64,000 nt of DNA from Mycobacterium sp. 852002-40037_SCH5390672 (GCF_001665875.1 NZ_LZTA01000069.1:205593-269592); one strand, 5' to 3'; shown: positions 18,897 through 27,944, numbered from the stretch's first letter. Notes: a model not told the origin generated them from the sequence alone. Translations and numbers: made by a program.

Positions 18897-19358
18897 ATGA
18901 CCATCGTCGATGGAATGAGTGCATCCTCGAATCCAAAGACATTTGTCATCAAGTTCGCCGAGTTCTGGGCTGATCCGTCGTCCCAGGGCTTGGCCGAACT
19001 CCTGCAACCCGACGTGGTTCTGATGCAGCCGCTCGTGCCTCGGATGGTCGGGATCGAGGCCGCACAAGCCCAGTTCCAACGCTTCCGGTACTGCCTTCCT
19101 GGCTTGCACGCCCATGTCGACCATTGGTGTGGAGACGGTGACTTGGTCTTCATAGAATTCCGGCTGCACGCCCGCATCGGTGGCGCCGTAATCGAATGGC
19201 CCAACGTGAACCGCCTGCAGCTACGTAACGGCAAGGGGATTGAACGCGTTACCTACTTCGACCCTCTGGCGATCCTGCCCACGCTGTTGCGGCACCCCTC
19301 ACTAGGGTGGCGCTGGTGGCGCTGGTGGCGCTCCAGCATCAGCGCCCCTGAAGCCTAG
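18897..19358 (+). CDS. SnoaL-like (NTF2-fold) protein
   Basis: About 153 aa; start at the ATG at 18897 with GTG at 18891 as alternative. FVIKFAEFWADPSSQGLAELLQPDVVLMQPL and LVFIEFRLHARIGGAVIEWPNVNRLQLRNGKGIERVTYFDP match the SnoaL barrel. The end is unusual: the run GWRWWRWWRSS comes from a GGTGGCGCT-type DNA repeat and may be an expansion. Function unknown. Confidence 0.8.
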   Translation: MTIVDGMSASSNPKTFVIKFAEFWADPSSQGLAELLQPDVVLMQPLVPRMVGIEAAQAQFQRFRYCLPGLHAHVDHWCGDGDLVFIEFRLHARIGGAVIEWPNVNRLQLRNGKGIERVTYFDPLAILPTLLRHPSLGWRWWRWWRSSISAPEA

Positions 19359-19731
19359 CGAGGCGTAGCAGCTATCGCCCAAGCAAAGGAGTGCGCCTCG
19401 ACAGCAGTCCTCCGGCGGGGTAGCGGCACACCGGTCCGATCGTGAATAGTGTTGCGCGGGTTGATAACACGGATCCCGGCTTTAGTTTAGCGGCCTGATG
19501 TACCCACGCTCGGAACAGTGCTCGAGGACTCCTGCCCACGTTCCGAAATCGGTGGATGAGTGGGTAATACACAGACCGTGAACATAGCCGCAGCATCAGT
19601 GATGCTGAGACACAGTGCATAACAACATACTTCGCTATGGGGAGGCCTTTGCGGTAACCCGCAATCTTCGTTCCCACCCTATTAGGGAAGAGGTGCGGTC
19701 GCGGTGTCGCGAGCTGAAGGCTCATCGCACG
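19359..19731. other. Intergenic stretch without a clear gene
   Basis: About 370 bp between convergent genes. The 117-codon minus-strand frame here has no recognisable domain or ribosome-binding site. Lower GC around 19570-19680 suggests non-coding DNA. Nothing else supported. Confidence 0.5.
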
Positions 19732-20577
19732 TCATTGCATGGACATCCGCTCGGTGCCAGTGACACGCATCATTTCGAGTGCCGACGCTTCGCGTGTGCC
19801 GGCTGCGGCGGAGTAGACGATCATTGACTGGTCGGTGTCGGGTAGCAGCAAGGTATCGCAGTCCAGGACGAGAAGCCCGAAGTCAGGGTGGTCGATCGTC
19901 TTGTGCGTCGAACGGACCACGGTGGAGTTTCCTTCCCGCCACATGCTCTGGAACCGCTGGCTGCCGGCCATCAGCTCGTCGATCAGCTCGCGCAGGTCGG
20001 GATCGTCGGGGTAGCGCGAGAGCGCGGTGCGTAGCGACCCGACTGCCTGCTGCTCGGCCGGCTCAATCTCTTCCGGATCGAGCGCCACACGAGTTTTGCC
20101 GCTGCCGAGGAACCGCTGCCAGATGACGTTGCGTTGTCCCTCGGGCCAGCCGGCGACGTCGCCAATTAGCGCGCAGGCCATCGGATTTTGCACCAACAAG
20201 TCACCTTTGGCCGACAGCACCAGCGCGGGCACCTCCGTCAACCGCTGCAGCAGCCGAAGCACACTCGGCCGGACCGACATCTCGATCCGCCCGGCCAGTG
20301 GCGGTGCGCTGCCGGCGAGACGGAAGACTTGATCGCGTCCGTCGCGGTCAAGACGTAGTGCCCGGGTCAGCGCTGTGAGCACCTGGATCGAGGGCCGCGG
20401 CGCGCGGCCTTGTTCGAGGCGGACCACGTAGTCAACACTGAGCCCGGCGAGTTGAGCGACCTCCTCCCGGCGTAGACCGACGACCCGCCTCCTGGGACCC
20501 GCCGCAAGGCCCACCTCTTCGGGCGCGATGCGTGTCCGTGCGGCCCTCAGAACATTGGCGAGTTCGACACGATCCAT
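19732..20577 (-). CDS. MmyB-type XRE transcriptional regulator
   Basis: 281 aa. The N-terminal HTH (VGLRREEVAQLAGLSVDYVVRLEQGRAPRPSIQVLTALTRAL) is the standard actinobacterial opening of this family. The C-terminal MmyB-like ligand-binding domain follows (PALVLSAKGDLLVQNPMACALIGD ... DHPDFGLLVLDCDTLLLP ... IVYSAAAGT). Such regulators often control a divergent redox gene; here the divergent neighbour is the M24-family gene at 20789. Confidence 0.92.
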   Translation of the reverse strand: MDRVELANVLRAARTRIAPEEVGLAAGPRRRVVGLRREEVAQLAGLSVDYVVRLEQGRAPRPSIQVLTALTRALRLDRDGRDQVFRLAGSAPPLAGRIEMSVRPSVLRLLQRLTEVPALVLSAKGDLLVQNPMACALIGDVAGWPEGQRNVIWQRFLGSGKTRVALDPEEIEPAEQQAVGSLRTALSRYPDDPDLRELIDELMAGSQRFQSMWREGNSTVVRSTHKTIDHPDFGLLVLDCDTLLLPDTDQSMIVYSAAAGTREASALEMMRVTGTERMSMQ

Positions 20578-20788
20578 CCATTCAGTCTCCTCGGCTGGCC
20601 GCGTGCTGTCCTGGTACCGCGACTCCTAGCCTGCGGGGTCTCTGGATGGCACCTCGCCGCCGGGGCATCGTGGAGCCGTGAGCGAGTCGAGGAGCAGCGC
20701 AGACCCACCCAACCGGCAACGTCGACGGGGGCAAGAACCGGCATCGACACCCACAGATTTTCACGTGCAAAGTGCGGAGGAGTACGAC

Positions 20789-22066
20789 ATGGGCAACGTT
20801 GCGGTTCCGACATTCTCGATCGCTGAGCGTGATCGCAGGTGGAATTTGGCGCGCGATTTCATGCGGCGCGAAGGGCTTGATGCGCTGCTCGTCTTCGGTG
20901 AGCATGAAGACGCCGGCCCCGCGCCGTTCGCGTTCGACACCTGGTTCACCAACGCCAGGCCTGGCACGACGGTCGTTTTTCCCGGTGACGGCGAACCGCT
21001 GTCGCTGTTGCCGATGGAGATGTTCTGGAGGGACTATCTCGAATGCGGGCGCCGGGGTAACGCCCTTTGGATCTCGCCCAAGAACATCCGAGCGTCTCGC
21101 GACTCTGCAGCGATCGCTGACACGCTCATTGCACTTGGGCTGTCGACGGCAACGATCGGCGTCATTGGTCTGGAACCGTATGCGCCGTGGCACCCCGAAG
21201 GGGTGGTGCCCTATCGGCAGTGGAACAACGTGCTGAACAGGTTTCCGGACGTGGACTTCAAACCTGTCGCGCAGACGCTGTCACGTCTCATCATGCCGCT
21301 GAGCGGCGAGGAGATCGCCGTTGCACGCCGCGCGGCGAGCATCGGCGACGCCATGGTGGCGGCCATGGTAGGCACCGCCGCTGCCGGCGTCTCGGAGAGC
21401 GAGGTCTACGCAGCTGGGATGGCTGCCGGATATGCAAGCGGCACAACCCCAGCCGCCATGCATCTCTATTCGGGACCCGACCCACTGGCTCGAGCTTTGC
21501 CGCCATGGAGCTACCGACCGCAGGCACCCCGCATCCTGGCCGACGGTGACGTTGTGTCCGCGGAGGTGTTCTCCAACCTGGGCGGACGCCACACACAGCA
21601 CCAGGCCACGATCACGGTCGGCGAGCCTCACCCGGATCTGGCGCGCGCCGCCGACGTTGCGCGCTCCACCTACGACGCGGGTCTGCAGGCTCTGCGCCCC
21701 GGCCGGACATTCGGGGACGTCGTCGATGTCATGCGCGAGGTGTTGGACGCCGCTGACGGCTGGGAGTTCGGCCCTTCGCTGCACGCGCTCAACCCGATGA
21801 TCGCGTTGAGCGGCTTCCCAGCAGACGCCACGAAACGGATTCCCGGCGCCCAGGCCTACCCGCCCGAGCCCGACCATCCCACCATCGGTGCCGACATGGA
21901 ACTGGTGCCTGGCATGACCTTCGCCATGGAACCCAATTACGTCTTCGGCCAGCACCTGGCCTACCTTGGCGGCACCGTCATCGTCGGCGACCCCGATCCG
22001 ATCGAACTTAACCCGTACACAGCGCAAATCCTTCGCGCCCAAGGCAACACGACCATATCGAAGTAG
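20789..22066 (+). CDS. M24-family (creatinase/Xaa-Pro peptidase-like) protein
   Basis: 425 aa from an ATG with GGAGGAG seven bases upstream. It has the creatinase N-domain (RDFMRREGLDALLVFGE) and the pita-bread C-domain. Metal ligands normally placed as D...D...H...E...E are mostly missing: the two-Asp segment reads GDVVSAEVFSNLGGRHTQHQATI and the last Glu region reads VIVGDPDPIEL; only FAMEPNY keeps Glu. It is therefore more likely a non-metal creatinase-like hydrolase than an aminopeptidase. Divergent from its likely MmyB regulator. Confidence 0.88.
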   Translation: MGNVAVPTFSIAERDRRWNLARDFMRREGLDALLVFGEHEDAGPAPFAFDTWFTNARPGTTVVFPGDGEPLSLLPMEMFWRDYLECGRRGNALWISPKNIRASRDSAAIADTLIALGLSTATIGVIGLEPYAPWHPEGVVPYRQWNNVLNRFPDVDFKPVAQTLSRLIMPLSGEEIAVARRAASIGDAMVAAMVGTAAAGVSESEVYAAGMAAGYASGTTPAAMHLYSGPDPLARALPPWSYRPQAPRILADGDVVSAEVFSNLGGRHTQHQATITVGEPHPDLARAADVARSTYDAGLQALRPGRTFGDVVDVMREVLDAADGWEFGPSLHALNPMIALSGFPADATKRIPGAQAYPPEPDHPTIGADMELVPGMTFAMEPNYVFGQHLAYLGGTVIVGDPDPIELNPYTAQILRAQGNTTISK

Positions 22067-22235
22067 TCGCTGCGTTCTTTATTCGTCCCACCGGGACCGG
22101 GTGAACCGAGATACACGACATCCCGCAACGAAGATAAAACGAAGTTTGGCGTCGGGATGGTCGCGCACAGCGACCACCGCCGGGACCCGGGCCGTGTTCA
22201 GCGCATATTCACGGGCTGTCAATCAAGGAGGAAGT

Positions 22236-23201
22236 GTGACAACGGTTTTCATCACTGGCGGTCATTCCGGCATCGGGCTCGAATGCTCCAGGCAGCTCGC
22301 CGCCAGGGAGGTCAATATCATTCTCGCGGGTCGTAGCCCGGCAAGGATGCAGTCAGTTGCCGACGAACTGCGAGCGGTGCGCAATATCGACGTGGCCACG
22401 GTCGAACTCGACATCTCCTCCCTGGCGTCGGTTCGCAGCGCGGCCGTCAGCTGCGGTGCGATGATCGCGCGCGGGGAGATCGAACCGCTGCAGGCGGTGA
22501 TCTGCAACGCCGGTGGTCGTTTCGACTGGGCAAAGAAATACAGCCCGGAGGGCTACGAGCTGACGTTCGCGACGAACTGCCTTGGTCATTTCCTCCTCGT
22601 CGAGCTGCTCCTTCCGATGATGTCGCTCGACGGTCGTGTCGTGTTCACGGCGAGCGGCACGCACGACCCCGACACGATGGACGGCAAGATGGTCGGCGCC
22701 GCCGTTGAGCCGAACGCCATCGCGCTCGCAAACGACGGGAAGGACGGGGCGAAGCCGTTGTCGGCCGGCAGGCGATATTCGACGTCCAAGCTCTGCACCG
22801 TCATGTACGCCTACGAGCTCGCCAGGAGGCTCGACCGTGCGGGCAGCTCGATCGCGTCGATCGCGTTCGACCCCGGTTCTGTTCCCGAGACGGGCTTTCT
22901 GCGCGACATGCCGAAAGTGGTGCAGTGGTTGGCGAAAACTTCGTTGATGAATTGGGTTTCCAAGCGCCTCGGCGGCACGACGTCGACGCTCGCGTTTTCC
23001 GGCGCCGCACTCGCGGACCTGGCCGTCGACCCGCAGCACGCGGGCGGCTCTGGCGGCTACTTCCAAGCGAAGGAGGGAAAACTCTCGAAGGTACGGTCCT
23101 CGAAGGTTTCCTACGACGAGCAGCGCGCGCTGGCGTTGTGGAACGATTCGAAACGGCTCGTCGGGCTCCTCCCGGACGAGGAACCTGCGCAACTGCAATA
23201 A
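22236..23201 (+). CDS. SDR family oxidoreductase (protochlorophyllide-reductase-like)
   Basis: 321 aa from a GTG with AAGGAGGAA directly upstream; upstream in-frame codons lack support. TGGHSGIG, CNAGG and YSTSK are the cofactor and catalytic motifs. The length and ATNCLGHFLLVELLLPMM, with a C-terminal extension, resemble the retinol-dehydrogenase/light-dependent POR branch. Substrate unknown. About 170 bp after the M24 gene on the same strand, so possibly cotranscribed. Confidence 0.9.
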   Translation: MTTVFITGGHSGIGLECSRQLAAREVNIILAGRSPARMQSVADELRAVRNIDVATVELDISSLASVRSAAVSCGAMIARGEIEPLQAVICNAGGRFDWAKKYSPEGYELTFATNCLGHFLLVELLLPMMSLDGRVVFTASGTHDPDTMDGKMVGAAVEPNAIALANDGKDGAKPLSAGRRYSTSKLCTVMYAYELARRLDRAGSSIASIAFDPGSVPETGFLRDMPKVVQWLAKTSLMNWVSKRLGGTTSTLAFSGAALADLAVDPQHAGGSGGYFQAKEGKLSKVRSSKVSYDEQRALALWNDSKRLVGLLPDEEPAQLQ

Positions 23202-23366
23202 CGACGGATGAGCACTGTAGTGATCAAAACCATTGGGGTCAGAGGCATTCGGTGGCGCGGCGCGAAGTCACGACATCGACCGCCACCGCACAAAGCTGTT
23301 CGCCTGGCCCGATCGCTCGCGTGTCTCGGCCCTCAGCGCTCGCGTGCAGAGGTAGGCGTGTGGCGG

Positions 23367-23441
23367 CTAACCCCAGTGGGCCAAATACATACGGGCCGCG
23401 GTTCGCTCGTGAAGGACACGACCTTGTCGCCGTCCATGATT
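23367..23441 (-). pseudogene. 3' fragment of the MmpS-like lipoprotein gene
   Basis: About 75 bp that closely match the last codons of the gene at 12600-13049. They encode IMDGDKVVSFTSEPRPVC, compared with IMDGDKVVSLKSEPRPTC in the intact gene. A small deletion then shifts the frame before a matching LAHWG end (FAYWG in the intact copy). No 5' part is present; the fragment abuts the stop of the flavoprotein gene. Confidence 0.75.
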
Positions 23442-24396
23442 AAGTGTGGACATCATGGCTCCATTCCGGCACCGGCAGGCCGACATCGTCGGCCAGCAGG
23501 CTCTGCACCACCGCGGTAGCCGCCAACGATCCGGATGCGATCGCGGCCGCCACTTGGGGCATCTGGGCGCTCGGGTCGCCCGCGACGAAAACGCCTGGCA
23601 CGGAGGTGCGGCACAGGGCGTCGACACCGATCCGCTCCGCTGTGACCGACGTCGGCTCGGCAAACTCGACACCGAGCTGCTCGGCCAGTGACGAGCGCTG
23701 ATGCATCGTCGTGCCCACCAGCAACCCATGACGTTCCAACCGCCCACCGTCGGAGAACGCGATCGCCGCCAATTCGCCGTCTGTGCTGACGATTTCGGTC
23801 ACCGGCCGCTCGTCGATGCGAACACCGGCGGCGGCCAGCCGCGCGACATCGTCGGCGCCGAGATCGGCAGGCCCGTCTGTCAGCAGCACGATATCGCTGC
23901 TCCAGCCGCGCAACAACAACGACGCATGCACCGCCTGTTCTCCACGCGCCAACACCGCCAAAGGCTGATCGCGCACCTCCCATCCGTGGCAGAACGGGCA
24001 ATGGAAAACCGACTTGCCCCACAGCGGCGCGAGCCCACGAATTGACGGCGGTCGATATTGCATACCGGTGGCCAGCAGTACTCGCCGGGTCCGCTCGCGC
24101 CGACCGTCGAGCAAGGTGAGTTCGAAAAGACCATTTGCGCGTAACCCGGCGACGACTTCGCCGGTGCGGTATTCGACGCTGGGATACGATGCGATTTCGC
24201 GCTTACCCGCAGCGTAGAGCTCGGCCGGAGGCCGGCCGTCATGTCCAAGCAGACCACCGATTCCGTGCGAGGCGAGGTTACTTTGTTCACCTGCGTCGAC
24301 AAGCAGCGTGCGGCGACGGGCCCGGCCCAGCACCAAGCCCGCGCTCAGTCCGGCCGCGCCGCCGCCGACAATGACACAGTCCCAGATGTCGTCCAT
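23440..24396 (-). CDS. Thioredoxin-reductase-like FAD-dependent oxidoreductase
   Basis: 318 aa with FAD motif IVGGGAAGLSAGLVLGRARR, second nucleotide-binding part LLATGMQYRPP, and the C-terminal GVFVAGDPSAQMP. A CPFCHGWE pair (about residue 133) sits where thioredoxin reductase carries its redox CxxC. Flavoproteins of this kind reduce disulphides or serve natural-product dithiol chemistry; the partner is unknown. Confidence 0.9.
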   Translation of the reverse strand: MDDIWDCVIVGGGAAGLSAGLVLGRARRRTLLVDAGEQSNLASHGIGGLLGHDGRPPAELYAAGKREIASYPSVEYRTGEVVAGLRANGLFELTLLDGRRERTRRVLLATGMQYRPPSIRGLAPLWGKSVFHCPFCHGWEVRDQPLAVLARGEQAVHASLLLRGWSSDIVLLTDGPADLGADDVARLAAAGVRIDERPVTEIVSTDGELAAIAFSDGGRLERHGLLVGTTMHQRSSLAEQLGVEFAEPTSVTAERIGVDALCRTSVPGVFVAGDPSAQMPQVAAAIASGSLAATAVVQSLLADDVGLPVPEWSHDVHT

Positions 24397-24528
24397 GCCT
24401 TCAGCTTGCCCAGGCCAGTCACCGATGCCAAACTTATTTGCTATACAGGCAAACAGCGGTCCGCGTCGACGATCGCAACCGTCGGCTACCGCGCAAGGAC
24501 TTCAGAATGGCGCGTCCGCCGTCCGTTT

Positions 24529-24897
24529 TCAGGAAGACCACGGCCGCTCGCCTGGCCCGGGCAGCGTTGACCAGTCTTTCTTACGGTTCCAACGATTGAC
24601 GCGCGGGATGCGGATTCCCGACTGGTGCAGGGGATCTCGGGCGACGATCTGCTCCGCAGCGGCCAGTGATTCTGCCCGCACCACGTAGATTCCGTTTCCT
24701 GAGTTCGCTCCTTCCGCCGTTTCCAGCGGCCCGCCCATGACAAGGATTCCGTCACTAGAAAGCTGGGACAAGAATTTCAGGTGATCGTCAAGGCGCGCGA
24801 AGATCGCGTCCGGCTCCTGGCCGGCGAGCTCACTGAAAACGAAGTACAGCACTTCGTGGCCGACGCCTAAGGCGGATTGATGTGCGCTGGTGGACAT
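24529..24897 (-). CDS. YciI-like protein
   Basis: 122 aa of the YciI/ferredoxin-like dimeric fold: VLYFVFSELAGQEPDAIFARLDDHLKFLSQLSSDGILVMGGPLE, then GNGIYVVRAESLAAAEQIVARDPLHQSGI. The conserved His of DDHLKFL and the DP of ARDPLH are present. YciI-like proteins are small enzymes of poorly known function. It lies just downstream of the DUF1772 gene on the same strand. Confidence 0.85.
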   Translation of the reverse strand: MSTSAHQSALGVGHEVLYFVFSELAGQEPDAIFARLDDHLKFLSQLSSDGILVMGGPLETAEGANSGNGIYVVRAESLAAAEQIVARDPLHQSGIRIPRVNRWNRKKDWSTLPGPGERPWSS

Positions 24898-24924
24898 TTG
24901 GGCTCCTATGCGAAACAGTGGTCG

Positions 24925-25470
24925 TCAGGGGGCGATGGTTGCGGAGCGCTGTGACGGTCTTACCGCCATGAGCATGAGGAACGCCAGCAGGGCAGTGGTG
25001 GTACGTGCTGCGTGGGCCAGCTGCCAGCGGTCGCGGACGCCGGCCCAGTTGGCGGGTGGAGCTGCCGCAGACCATCCATGCTGCATCGTGTTGATCGGCA
25101 AGCTGATGGACACGCTGACCAGCACGGTCGCCAGCAGGAACAGCAGGGCGGTGACGGCCAACCACCGCCGGGCAGTGCCGCGGCGGAATGAGGTGATAGC
25201 CAGCACCGAGACGGCAAGGAGGGCAGGGATGAGCAGCGCAGTCGCGAGATCATCTAGGTGTTTGAGTTCGATGAGCCGGACCTGGGTGTAGACCGCGGCG
25301 TCCTCGCTTCGCAGGCTGAACTCCACGACCAGCACGGTAATTAGGAAGCCGGAGAACAGCCCGCTCAGCAGCAAGGCACAGTAGGCCGACGTCGTGTGTA
25401 GCGCAGGGCTCCGGCCCGCTCGTGCGGTGTCGCTGTGCGCGGGTGTGCTGGGGCGGGGTGTGATGGTCAT
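24925..25470 (-). CDS. DUF1772-like integral membrane protein
   Basis: 181 aa with four transmembrane segments (LLLSGLFSGFLITVLVVEF, LATALLIPALLAVSVLAI, WLAVTALLFLLATVLVSVSI, and TTALLAFLMLMAV). LPINTMQHGW plus RDRWQLAHAARTTTALLAF matches DUF1772 (anthrone-oxygenase-like) proteins, usually small four-helix enzymes beside SDR or flavin genes. Its ATG overlaps the stop of the truncated old-yellow-enzyme ORF (ATGA). Confidence 0.82.
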   Translation of the reverse strand: MTITPRPSTPAHSDTARAGRSPALHTTSAYCALLLSGLFSGFLITVLVVEFSLRSEDAAVYTQVRLIELKHLDDLATALLIPALLAVSVLAITSFRRGTARRWLAVTALLFLLATVLVSVSISLPINTMQHGWSAAAPPANWAGVRDRWQLAHAARTTTALLAFLMLMAVRPSQRSATIAP

Positions 25471-25694
25471 CGGTGCCTCTCCAGTTGTGGCTCGTCCGAG
25501 GATGAGTGGGCGAGTCGCGGGTAGTCGGTGTTTCCGCGTTCGCCACGGCCGGAGAAGGTGCCGCGGCCGGGAACATTGAACGGGTCGCCGTTGGCCAGCC
25601 GTTGCGGGAGGTCGGGATTGGCGAGAAAGAGCGCGCCGTAGGAGACCATGTCGCCGGTCTCCCTCGAGTCGAACGGCTTGGCGTGAGATCTCAT
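25467..25694 (-). pseudogene. Truncated old-yellow-enzyme (alkene reductase) gene
   Basis: 75 codons. Residues from about 15 on (GDMVSYGALFLANPDLPQRL, then FNVPGRGTFSGRG, TDYP) are the C-terminal end of NemA/OYE flavoenzymes, which are normally about 360 aa. The first 12-14 residues are unrelated to that position and follow a GAAGGAAG site and an ATG. This suggests that the original start has been joined to the tail by a large internal deletion. Too short to fold as a TIM barrel. Coupled to the DUF1772 gene. Confidence 0.8.
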
Positions 25695-25755
25695 GGCTTA
25701 CTTCCTTCGGTCATCGGCTGATCACTGGCCGACGGTTTCTGGCGACCGGGCATGC

Positions 25756-26478
25756 TCAGTGCGTGGGCACCGACTGGGTGCTGGAGTCGTTACCCGACCC
25801 CGCTTCGCGCCGGATCATCTGCCACAGGCTCGGAGTGTTGGCGGTGGTCGAGACGATCACGGTCTGGCGGACCGCGGCCGCATCAGCGGCTACCGCCACC
25901 AAATAGTCGGCGAGATCGACGCGCGCCGTGAAAGCGCCCACGGGATCGACATCTCCGCGCACGTAATCGGTCGGCACCGGCAGATCGAACAGCCCCGAGG
26001 GGCGAACGACCGTCCAATCCAGTCCGCTGCCACGCACGATCGTCTCCATCCGCCGGATGTCGTCATAGACGGTCTTGCCAATGGTGCGAGTCAGAATCGG
26101 TTCGATGAGCCGCAACGAGAACGGGACTCGCCGCCGACGCATCGGAAATGCGGCTGTCGAGCTGACCACCACGAGCCGGCGGGCGCCCGAGTCGTGCATG
26201 GCGGTCACGATGTTTCTGGTTCCGACCGAATACGTATCGACTGCATCCCTGGTGAACGTGACACCTAACGTCGACACCACGGCATCGACGCCCTCGACGA
26301 GCGGACGGACTACCGCCCCATCCCGCACGTCAGCCTCGGCGACCGTCAACCTTGGCCCTGCCAGCGGGAACTCACGGGGCCGGCGAGTCACCGCGACCAC
26401 GTCATGGCCGGCGTCCAGGGCGATCGCAGTCGCCAGCCGACCGGTCTGGCCGTTGGCCCCGAAGATGACGAGCTTCAT
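25756..26478 (-). CDS. NAD(P)H-binding protein (atypical SDR)
   Basis: 240 aa with MKLVIFGANGQTGRLAT, ADVRDGAVVRPLVEGVDAVVSTLG and DWTVVRPSGLFD, the marks of NmrA-like/atypical SDRs that bind NAD(P)H. GGGAG precedes the chosen ATG by 5 bases. It is divergent from the MarR gene, which probably represses it through the inverted repeat between them. Confidence 0.9.
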   Translation of the reverse strand: MKLVIFGANGQTGRLATAIALDAGHDVVAVTRRPREFPLAGPRLTVAEADVRDGAVVRPLVEGVDAVVSTLGVTFTRDAVDTYSVGTRNIVTAMHDSGARRLVVVSSTAAFPMRRRRVPFSLRLIEPILTRTIGKTVYDDIRRMETIVRGSGLDWTVVRPSGLFDLPVPTDYVRGDVDPVGAFTARVDLADYLVAVAADAAAVRQTVIVSTTANTPSLWQMIRREAGSGNDSSTQSVPTH

Positions 26479-26491
26479 GTCTACTCCCAAC

Positions 26492-26526
26492 TAGTCACTG
26501 GTAATGATCATCACTATAGGTGACTA
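26492..26526. promoter_or_regulatory. Candidate MarR operator
   Basis: A perfect inverted repeat TAGTCAC ... GTGACTA with 21 bases between the arms lies in the 74-bp gap between the divergent NAD(P)H-binding and MarR genes. A TGATCA core lies inside. Position and symmetry fit autoregulation by MarR. Confidence 0.6.
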
Positions 26527-26552
26527 TCACCCCCGATGCTAGACTACTGTTT

Positions 26553-27044
26553 ATGACTGAAGTCACAGACGGCATCGCGAGCCTCGATGAGCGCATTCCA
26601 TTTCTGTTGTCGCAGTTGGGATCCCATATGGCCAGCGAATTTCAGCGCCAGCTGATCGACAGCAATGTGCAACCGCGCAGCTATGCGGTGCTGATGGCGC
26701 TTGCCACCCGAAATGGTCAGTCGCAGCGTCAGTTGTCGGCTCGGCTGGGCATCCACCGCAACGTCATGGTCAATATCATCGACACGCTCGAGGCCGACGG
26801 CCTCGTGCAACGTAAGCCGCACCCGGACGACCGTCGAGCATTCGCCATCACGCTCACCGGGCGGGCCCGCCGACTTTTGCCCCAGCTCGATCAGGCGGCC
26901 CGGGCACTCGAAGACGCTGTCACGGCTGAGCTTTCGGCAAGTGAACGCGAAGCCCTACGCAACTTGCTGCAGCGGATCGCTGGTGGCGCCGGTCTGATAC
27001 CGGGTGTGCACCCGGGATTGGCCGATGACGATGCCGTCTGCTGA
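26553..27044 (+). CDS. MarR-family transcriptional regulator
   Basis: 163 aa with the MarR winged helix: NGQSQRQLSARLGIHRNVMVNIIDTLEADGLVQRKPHPDDRRAFAITLTGRARRLL. Start at the ATG at 26553. It probably binds the inverted repeat at 26492-26526 and controls itself and the divergent NAD(P)H-binding gene; ligand unknown. Confidence 0.92.
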   Translation: MTEVTDGIASLDERIPFLLSQLGSHMASEFQRQLIDSNVQPRSYAVLMALATRNGQSQRQLSARLGIHRNVMVNIIDTLEADGLVQRKPHPDDRRAFAITLTGRARRLLPQLDQAARALEDAVTAELSASEREALRNLLQRIAGGAGLIPGVHPGLADDDAVC

Positions 27045-27256
27045 GTTGCCCGTCATGGCAACGAATGAAATGCAGATGCTACCCCGCCCCCGGATACCTT
27101 AGGCGCGAAAGACATTGGTGCACAGATGGATGTAGGCCGGGGGAGCGGAAGCGCAGGCTTCGACAACGCCTTGCGCCACGAACAGCCATAGTCCTGCGCA
27201 TCCGCGAAGGGCCGACGAGCGCGCGACCTGGCCGAAGGTGCCGGCAATGGCTTGAC

Positions 27257-27280
27257 AACTAAGTAAGTGCTCACTTAGTT
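27257..27280. promoter_or_regulatory. Candidate TetR operator and promoter
   Basis: AACTAAGTnAGnGCnCACTTAGTT is a near-perfect 24-bp dyad ending eight bases before the tetR start. A TTGACA at 27252-27257 touches its left edge, so bound repressor would cover the promoter. The very short distance to the ATG suggests a nearly leaderless transcript. Confidence 0.65.
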
Positions 27281-27287
27281 TAATAAG

Positions 27288-27944
27288 ATGACGAGCAAGC
27301 CGAAGGCGCGTATCGGTCGTCCCCCTGCTTCTGACGCTCAACCCACTGCGGAGCGCATCTTGTCGGCGGCGCTGCGGTTGTTCGCCGAGCAGGGGTTCGC
27401 AGCCACCTCGGTGCGCCAAATCGCCGCGGCGGTAGGAGTCACAGATGCCGCCCTCTACTCACACTTCCCGAGCAAGCAAAAGATATTCGACCGCCTAGTC
27501 GAGACGATGGGCCCACCCACCCCCACGCTTCTGGGTCTTGACTCAGCGGCGATGAGCGACGTCGCTCCAGAGGTTGCCGTTCCCGCCGCGGTCGAGATGC
27601 TCCTGGCTCACTGGAGCGACCCCGACGTGCGCATGTTCACGGCTGTGCTGTTGCGTGAAGGCAGTCGAGGAGACGCTGCCGCAGACTTGACGGCCGGCAT
27701 CGAAGCCGCCCGCACCGCCCTGACACCAGTTTTTGAGGCGTGGCAGCAGAAGGGCCACCTGCGTGCGGACGTGTCCGCCCGACAGATCGTGTGGGAGCTG
27801 TTGGCCCCGCTCAACGTGATCCGCTTCCTCTACCTCGGCCACAACGCTGCCCCATCGGAACTCGCCCACGCCCGTCAAATGGCCGCCGAGCACCTCGACT
27901 ACTTCCGCGCCTGCACATTCATCGCCGATGGGAGCACGACATGA
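27288..27944 (+). CDS. TetR-family transcriptional regulator
   Basis: 218 aa. The N-terminal HTH is canonical (AERILSAALRLFAEQGFAATSVRQIAAAVGVTDAALYSHFPSKQKIFDRLVE). The C-terminal ligand domain is helical and unassigned. Its stop overlaps the next gene's ATG (ATGA), so it forms a two-gene unit with the HXXEE protein, under the dyad at 27257-27280. Confidence 0.93.
   Translation: MTSKPKARIGRPPASDAQPTAERILSAALRLFAEQGFAATSVRQIAAAVGVTDAALYSHFPSKQKIFDRLVETMGPPTPTLLGLDSAAMSDVAPEVAVPAAVEMLLAHWSDPDVRMFTAVLLREGSRGDAAADLTAGIEAARTALTPVFEAWQQKGHLRADVSARQIVWELLAPLNVIRFLYLGHNAAPSELAHARQMAAEHLDYFRACTFIADGSTT

Noticed and set aside
19372..19725. 117-codon minus-strand ORF between convergent genes
   Set aside because: No ribosome-binding site, no domain, mixed composition in lower-GC DNA.
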